Positions 15,266 through 18,918 of a DNA stretch of 18,918 bases are shown here, one piece after another. Source of the stretch: Bacillota bacterium (GTDB taxonomy: Bacteria > Bacillota > Clostridia > Acetivibrionales > DSM-1351). The position numbers were made by a program, and so were the translations under genes. The stretch covers positions 1-18,918 of the forward strand of contig JAEYNY010000082.1 of assembly GCA_023412275.1 (NCBI GenBank), written 5' to 3'. Position 1 is the stretch's first letter, and each line of letters begins with the position of its first letter. The notes beneath the pieces were generated by a model that saw only the letters and a list, made by a program, of their open reading frames with translations, was not told the DNA's origin and ran no database searches.

Positions 15266-15679
15266 ATGTGGTTTGTATTTGCTCTTTTGTCAGCATTGTT
15301 TGCTGCCCTTACATCTATTCTGGCTAAAATAGGTATAACAGGAATAAACTCCAATCTAGCTACCGCTATAAGAACTATAGTTGTATTGGTAGTTGCTTGG
15401 GGAATGGTATTTGTAACGGGTTCACACCATGGTATTACAAACATTAGCACTAAAAGCTGGGTATTTCTTATTTTATCCGGAGTAGCAACCGGCCTTTCAT
15501 GGCTGTTTTATTATTATGCACTGCAAATCGGAGAAGCTTCAAAAGTAGTTCCCGTTGACAAATTCAGTGTGGTTATAAGTATAGTACTTGCATTTGTAAT
15601 ATTACACGAAGCCATAACTCTAAAAACTGTTTTAGGAGGAATTTTTATAACAATCGGTACATTTATTATGATTTTATAA
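15266..15679 (+). CDS. Single-domain EamA/DMT family membrane transporter
   Basis: This 137-residue protein has five predicted membrane helices and one EamA domain: a start MWFVFALLSALFAALTSILAKIGI, a central SWLFYYYALQIG-A-KVVPVDKFSV block typical of the family, and a last helix GGIFITIGTFIMIL. It is half the usual ten-helix EamA length, so it would work as a dimer. Such one-domain forms are common, so this is not evidence of truncation. The ATG at 15266 follows AAAGGAGG at ideal spacing, so the in-frame GTG at 15236 is rejected. The substrate is unknown. Confidence 0.87.
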   Translation: MWFVFALLSALFAALTSILAKIGITGINSNLATAIRTIVVLVVAWGMVFVTGSHHGITNISTKSWVFLILSGVATGLSWLFYYYALQIGEASKVVPVDKFSVVISIVLAFVILHEAITLKTVLGGIFITIGTFIMIL

Positions 15680-15767
15680 AAATAAAAAATGGTTTCATTG
15701 AATCAACCTGGGAAAAGATATATAATTCATTAAAACAGTATGGAAGTATAAGGAGTGTAATGCGTTA

Positions 15768-16637
15768 ATGAATAGAGTAAACTTAATCCTTGAAGGTGGC
15801 GGTATGCGTGGGTTGTATACTGCAGGTGTTTTGGACTGTTTTCTTGACCATAAAGTGTTTTTTAAAGACATCGTAGGAGTATCGGCAGGAGCCTGTAATT
15901 CTGTTTCCTACATTACAGGACAGCGTGGCAGAAATCTTGAGATTAATGCAGGGTATTGCAACGATGATCGTTATGTCAGTATCAGGGGGCTATTTACAAG
16001 GGGTTCTATTTTTAATATGGATTTTCTTTTTGATCATATTCCTAATAAGCTTATTCCCTTTGATTACGATAAATTTAAAAGCTCAGATTGCAGACTGACA
16101 GTTGTTGCTACCGATTGTGAAACAGGTAAGAGTTACTATGCATCCGTTAAAGATATGAGAGTTGATGACGTCTATGTAAGAGCTTCAAGTTCAATTCCTT
16201 TGGTTTCACCCATAGTTGAAGTTGCGGGAAGAAAACTGGTTGACGGAGGTCCTTCTGACTCAATCCCTATCCACTACTCTGTCAATAACGGATTTGACAA
16301 ACATGTTATTATCCTTACGCGTCACAAGGGCTATGAGAAAAAACCAAATAAATTGTATCCCCTGTGTAAACTTAAGCTCAAGAATTACCCTAATCTTTCA
16401 CAGACAATTAAAAACAGGCATATTTACTATAATGAAAGCGTAAAGTTAGCTGAAAAATTGGAAAAAGAAAATAAAGCCGTTATTATCAGGCCTAAGAAAC
16501 CAATTGAAATCTCAAGGTTTGAAAGAAATCCCGAAAATCTTAAAAAGCTCTATGCTGAAGGATATAAGGATGCCGAAGAAAAATACTCTGAATTAATTCA
16601 TCTTTGTGGGGACTGCAGTAATTTTTCCTCATTATAA
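15768..16637 (+). CDS. Patatin-like phospholipase
   Basis: This 289-residue cytoplasmic serine hydrolase of the patatin family probably releases acyl chains from phospholipids. The oxyanion loop EGGGMRG (9-15), the nucleophile elbow GVSAG with Ser39, and the catalytic aspartate in VDGG (Asp159) are all present, so the Ser-Asp dyad is complete. No signal peptide or membrane helix is visible. AAGGAG lies upstream with a rather long spacing (about 13 bases). The gene overlaps the convergent prepilin peptidase gene by 6 bases at its 3' end. The cysteine- and serine-rich last residues (HLCGDCSNFSSL) are unusual but cannot be interpreted. Confidence 0.9.
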   Translation: MNRVNLILEGGGMRGLYTAGVLDCFLDHKVFFKDIVGVSAGACNSVSYITGQRGRNLEINAGYCNDDRYVSIRGLFTRGSIFNMDFLFDHIPNKLIPFDYDKFKSSDCRLTVVATDCETGKSYYASVKDMRVDDVYVRASSSIPLVSPIVEVAGRKLVDGGPSDSIPIHYSVNNGFDKHVIILTRHKGYEKKPNKLYPLCKLKLKNYPNLSQTIKNRHIYYNESVKLAEKLEKENKAVIIRPKKPIEISRFERNPENLKKLYAEGYKDAEEKYSELIHLCGDCSNFSSL

Positions 16638-17135
16638 TGTTAATAATATTCGAAATATGCAACCCGCTGCAATCGCAGGAGACATTCTAACAAATGTACG
16701 GGTTGTTTTATTTTCAAAAACAGAAAGGCTCTGTGTCATAAAACATAGTCTAATTTCTTTTATAAATGGAACAAAGGTACTTAAAACTTTCCTTTTTATA
16801 ATTAATATTACCAAGGAATATAAACCGCAAATCAAAAAAGAGTACACTGCTGCCAGAATTACAAAGTCAATTCCCAAAACAGCTCCAATGCTTGAGTAAA
16901 GCTTAATATCCCCTGCTCCTATAAGTTTTGCACAAAAGAATATTCCTAATATCAATACTGGAAGAATACTACCTTTTATACTTTCCTTGAGACCATATAT
17001 ACCTGAAAAGTAAGTATTGATTGCAACCCCGGCAATAATGGCTGATACTGTATATATATTTCTGATTTTAGATGTTCTTAGGTCACTCAATATGCAAAGA
17101 AGTAAAATTATAAACAGAATTATGTACTTAATCAT
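16632..17135 (-). CDS. Short A24 (CpaA/TadV-like) type IV prepilin peptidase
   Basis: This 167-residue membrane protease of the A24 family lacks the N-terminal methyltransferase domain, as in Flp/Tad pilus systems. Both catalytic aspartates are visible, Asp18 in SDLRTSKIRN and Asp76 in GAGDIKLYSSIG. Five or six hydrophobic helices cover the rest. It would cleave the leader of Flp-type prepilins at the membrane. AAAGGGG precedes the ATG. It is last in a minus-strand block, 31 bases after the FHA protein gene, and overlaps the patatin gene end by 6 bases. Confidence 0.88.
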   Translation of the reverse strand: MIKYIILFIILLLCILSDLRTSKIRNIYTVSAIIAGVAINTYFSGIYGLKESIKGSILPVLILGIFFCAKLIGAGDIKLYSSIGAVLGIDFVILAAVYSFLICGLYSLVILIIKRKVLSTFVPFIKEIRLCFMTQSLSVFENKTTRTFVRMSPAIAAGCIFRILLTL

Positions 17136-17166
17136 GTAATACCCCTTTCTTTAATATTCTTTTATA

Positions 17167-18567
17167 CTAATAAGACGGAATTATAAAAGTAAATTCCTTG
17201 TTTGCAAATCGTATAATATCATTATTGTTAACTTTTACTTTTGTGTTAGGCTTTATTCTGTCGTCGTTTAAATAAGTTCCATTTCTTGAACTACAATCCA
17301 TAATAAAATATGAATCATCTGCTTTTAAAATTTCTGCATGAACCTTCCCCACAGCATTATTATCTATTATATAGTCTACAAAGCTTCCCATCCTGCCAAC
17401 TAAAATACTATTTTTATCAATTTTTATAATTTCCTCTCCTTCTCTTTCTTGCAAGTATGGCATGTCTTGAGGCTGACTTTGCATAAGAATAACCGTTTCA
17501 CCACCACGACAGCTTTCTTTTTCAGTATGCATTTCTTGAACCTTTTTATTATCTTTATCTGCAGTTGTCTGTTTAGCAGTTGAATAACTGTTTTCACGCA
17601 TTTTTTCTGTAATATATTTTAAAGGTTTATAGTTTTCAGGACTTTCCACCTTCTTTTCATTCAAAATTCTTATAGCTAGAATATCTATTCCAATAATAAT
17701 CAATGATAATATTATTGCTGTGGTTTTAGGACTCTCTGACATTCTCACGAATTTGCTTGATAAAATTGTAATGAGAATAATTAAAACTACCGGTTGAAGA
17801 ATTATTTGAGTAAGGCTTATTTTGCTGAGTACTTTTAAGGAATCTTTAGACTTTATGTTTACGTTTATGTTGGAACATTCTTTATTGAGTAAATTTGGTA
17901 TCCTGACCTCACCTCTATTATTTATAAGTTTTGGCTTTTCAGTTGCCGGCTTATCTGTAATACCAGAGCTTTCATTGTGTATATTTCTTTTAATGTTTTG
18001 CCCTAAAAGGTTTTCCAATAGTTCTTTCAGACGGATTAAATTAAACATTTCACTTTTTATGTTCTCCAAAATTTTTTGTATATAATTATCAGAGTCCTCA
18101 TCCTGAAATTTGGCTAGTTTTATAATTACATTAAGCAAAAAAGTTTTGATGTCATTTGTGTTGTTTTCAAAAGGTAAATATACAAAAAATAAATTCAGTG
18201 TTTCTGGGTCTACATAAATATTATTTTCATCTAAAAGTATGTTATTATCATTTAATAAATAATTTTTAATTCCTATTATACTTTTTGTAATCATTAGCAT
18301 TATTATCAAAAATTCGTTGCGGTTATACTTTTTGCGGTTCATTATGTTAACAAGAGTGCATTTTGAAGTAATATCATAAAAGCAATTTATTTGATTGCCA
18401 ACAGAATTTATATGAAAGCCTAGAAGTCCTTGTATCCTGTTATTTAGCAACATTTGAACCTGATAGTCTATTAATTTCCTATGATTTATAGACCTTAAAA
18501 CCAAATAATTTGACGTTGAATCATTCTCATAATGAATGTCATAATTTTGTTCAAGCATATCGTTCAA
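17167..18567 (-). CDS. DUF6382-type membrane protein with C-terminal FHA domain
   Basis: This 466-residue protein has a soluble N-terminal region (about 8-190) resembling the DUF6382 domain found in clostridial FHA proteins, two membrane helices (about 251-270 and 281-300), a polar linker (300-375) and a forkhead-associated domain (about 375-464). FHA domains bind phosphothreonine peptides. Here VGR (390-392), H410 and SRNGT (427-431) are kept, but the usual serine before the histidine is replaced (VGKVH, Gly407). The start is TTG, after GGGGTGATG at proper spacing. The gene lies between two prepilin peptidase genes, so a role in Flp/Tad pilus assembly or its signalling is likely. The residues 375-466 are clearly FHA; the N-terminal assignment is less sure. 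Confidence 0.85.
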   Translation of the reverse strand: MNDMLEQNYDIHYENDSTSNYLVLRSINHRKLIDYQVQMLLNNRIQGLLGFHINSVGNQINCFYDITSKCTLVNIMNRKKYNRNEFLIIMLMITKSIIGIKNYLLNDNNILLDENNIYVDPETLNLFFVYLPFENNTNDIKTFLLNVIIKLAKFQDEDSDNYIQKILENIKSEMFNLIRLKELLENLLGQNIKRNIHNESSGITDKPATEKPKLINNRGEVRIPNLLNKECSNINVNIKSKDSLKVLSKISLTQIILQPVVLIILITILSSKFVRMSESPKTTAIILSLIIIGIDILAIRILNEKKVESPENYKPLKYITEKMRENSYSTAKQTTADKDNKKVQEMHTEKESCRGGETVILMQSQPQDMPYLQEREGEEIIKIDKNSILVGRMGSFVDYIIDNNAVGKVHAEILKADDSYFIMDCSSRNGTYLNDDRIKPNTKVKVNNNDIIRFANKEFTFIIPSY

Positions 18568-18592
18568 TTTACATCACCCCACAATTTTTTAT

Positions 18593-18918
18593 TTATATGT
18601 ATTGTACATAACCTATTAAAATCAACATTACTGTTGCAGCAAGTATAAACGGAGCAAAAGGTATCTCCGTTTTTTTATGAGCTTTACCGCTTATAATAAA
18701 AATTGCAGAAAATAGCCCTGCTATAGTTACAGAGGTAAATAGTATGCATATCAAAGTACTGATTCCGGTGTAAAGTCCCGTTACAGTCATAATTGCGATA
18801 TCTCCACCCCCAACCTGATTTCGTGATATGATAGCCAAAAGCTTCATAAGTAAAAATGAAACAATTGTAGCTGCCATTCCTTCTAGAATTCGCCCTGTTA
18901 TGGCACTGATACCTACAC
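18593..18918 (-). CDS. A24 prepilin peptidase, C-terminal part (5' end beyond window)
   Basis: The frame is open to the right edge: upstream of the in-frame ATG at 18877 it reads VGISAITGRILEG without a stop, so the gene starts outside the window. The visible 108 codons carry the second catalytic motif QVGGGDIAIMTVTGL, then helices and KTEIPFAPFILAATVML, which is the C-terminal half of a PilD/ComC-type leader peptidase. Whether the N-terminal methyltransferase domain exists cannot be seen. It precedes the FHA gene by 25 bases in the same direction and belongs to the same pilus block as the shorter peptidase at 16632-17135. Confidence 0.82.
   Translation of the reverse strand, partial: VGISAITGRILEGMAATIVSFLLMKLLAIISRNQVGGGDIAIMTVTGLYTGISTLICILFTSVTIAGLFSAIFIISGKAHKKTEIPFAPFILAATVMLILIGYVQYI

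Noticed and set aside
15688..15768. 27-codon open stretch (NGFIESTWEK...SVMR, stop overlapping the patatin ATG as TAATG)
   Set aside because: It reads like protein and the TAATG overlap looks like coupling, but there is no usable start codon between it and the EamA gene. It could be the remnant of a lost gene; not supportable as a gene.
16606..16899. 97-residue plus-strand open frame overlapping the patatin gene end
   Set aside because: It is antisense to the A24 peptidase gene whose catalytic aspartates are intact.
1..18918. CRISPR arrays, insertion sequences, tRNA genes, prophage or attachment sites
   Set aside because: Looked for on both strands; no regularly spaced repeats, transposase or integrase frames, or tRNA cloverleaf sequence were noticed.

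Overview
The window is AT-rich DNA from a low-GC, endospore-forming Gram-positive of the class Clostridia. Strong AGGAGG ribosome binding sites, two ger spore germination operons, a cyclic-di-AMP (ydaO/yuaA) riboswitch, a 3D-domain wall protein and Flp/Tad-type pilus genes all point that way. The overall look suggests a Ruminiclostridium-like organism, but that is an impression from reading, not the result of a search.

Layout. (1) 1-280: tandem minus-strand promoters and the leader of a ribosomal RNA operon whose structural genes lie beyond the left edge. (2) 282-4467, minus strand: ger operon 1 in the order gerA, gerB, gerC, then a 54-residue two-helix membrane protein. (3) 4692-5912, plus strand: a membrane-anchored protein of the DacF/PBP5 D,D-carboxypeptidase family in which all three penicillin-binding motifs are altered; a bidirectional terminator follows. 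(4) 5929-7127, minus strand: a sigma-A-type promoter, a c-di-AMP riboswitch, an intrinsic terminator, then a dapB-type reductase gene. (5) 7159-7950, minus strand: a membrane-anchored coiled-coil protein with a 3D domain. (6) 8068-13359, plus strand: ger operon 2 in the order gerA, gerC, a 71-residue two-helix protein, gerB, then an exported Amidase_6 protein. (7) 13430-16637: unlinked housekeeping or accessory genes (dCMP deaminase, an unrecognised helical protein, a YjbQ/UPF0047 protein, a one-domain EamA transporter, a patatin-like lipase). (8) 16632-18918, minus strand: a pilus-assembly block with a short CpaA-like prepilin peptidase, a DUF6382/FHA protein and the end of a second prepilin peptidase.

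How the parts fit. From 282 to 13359 the window is dominated by spore germination and cell-wall genes. The two ger operons would encode two inner-membrane nutrient receptors. Each has an extra small two-helix protein that could be the D subunit described for some Bacillus receptors. The DapB product lies at the branch point that supplies diaminopimelate for peptidoglycan and, in organisms with dipicolinate synthase, shares its substrate with dipicolinate synthesis. Its mRNA leader carries a second-messenger riboswitch tied to wall and osmotic homeostasis. The most unusual items are the apparently catalytically dead carboxypeptidase homologue, the riboswitch-dapB pairing, the small membrane proteins of the ger operons, and the Amidase_6 gene attached to ger operon 2.
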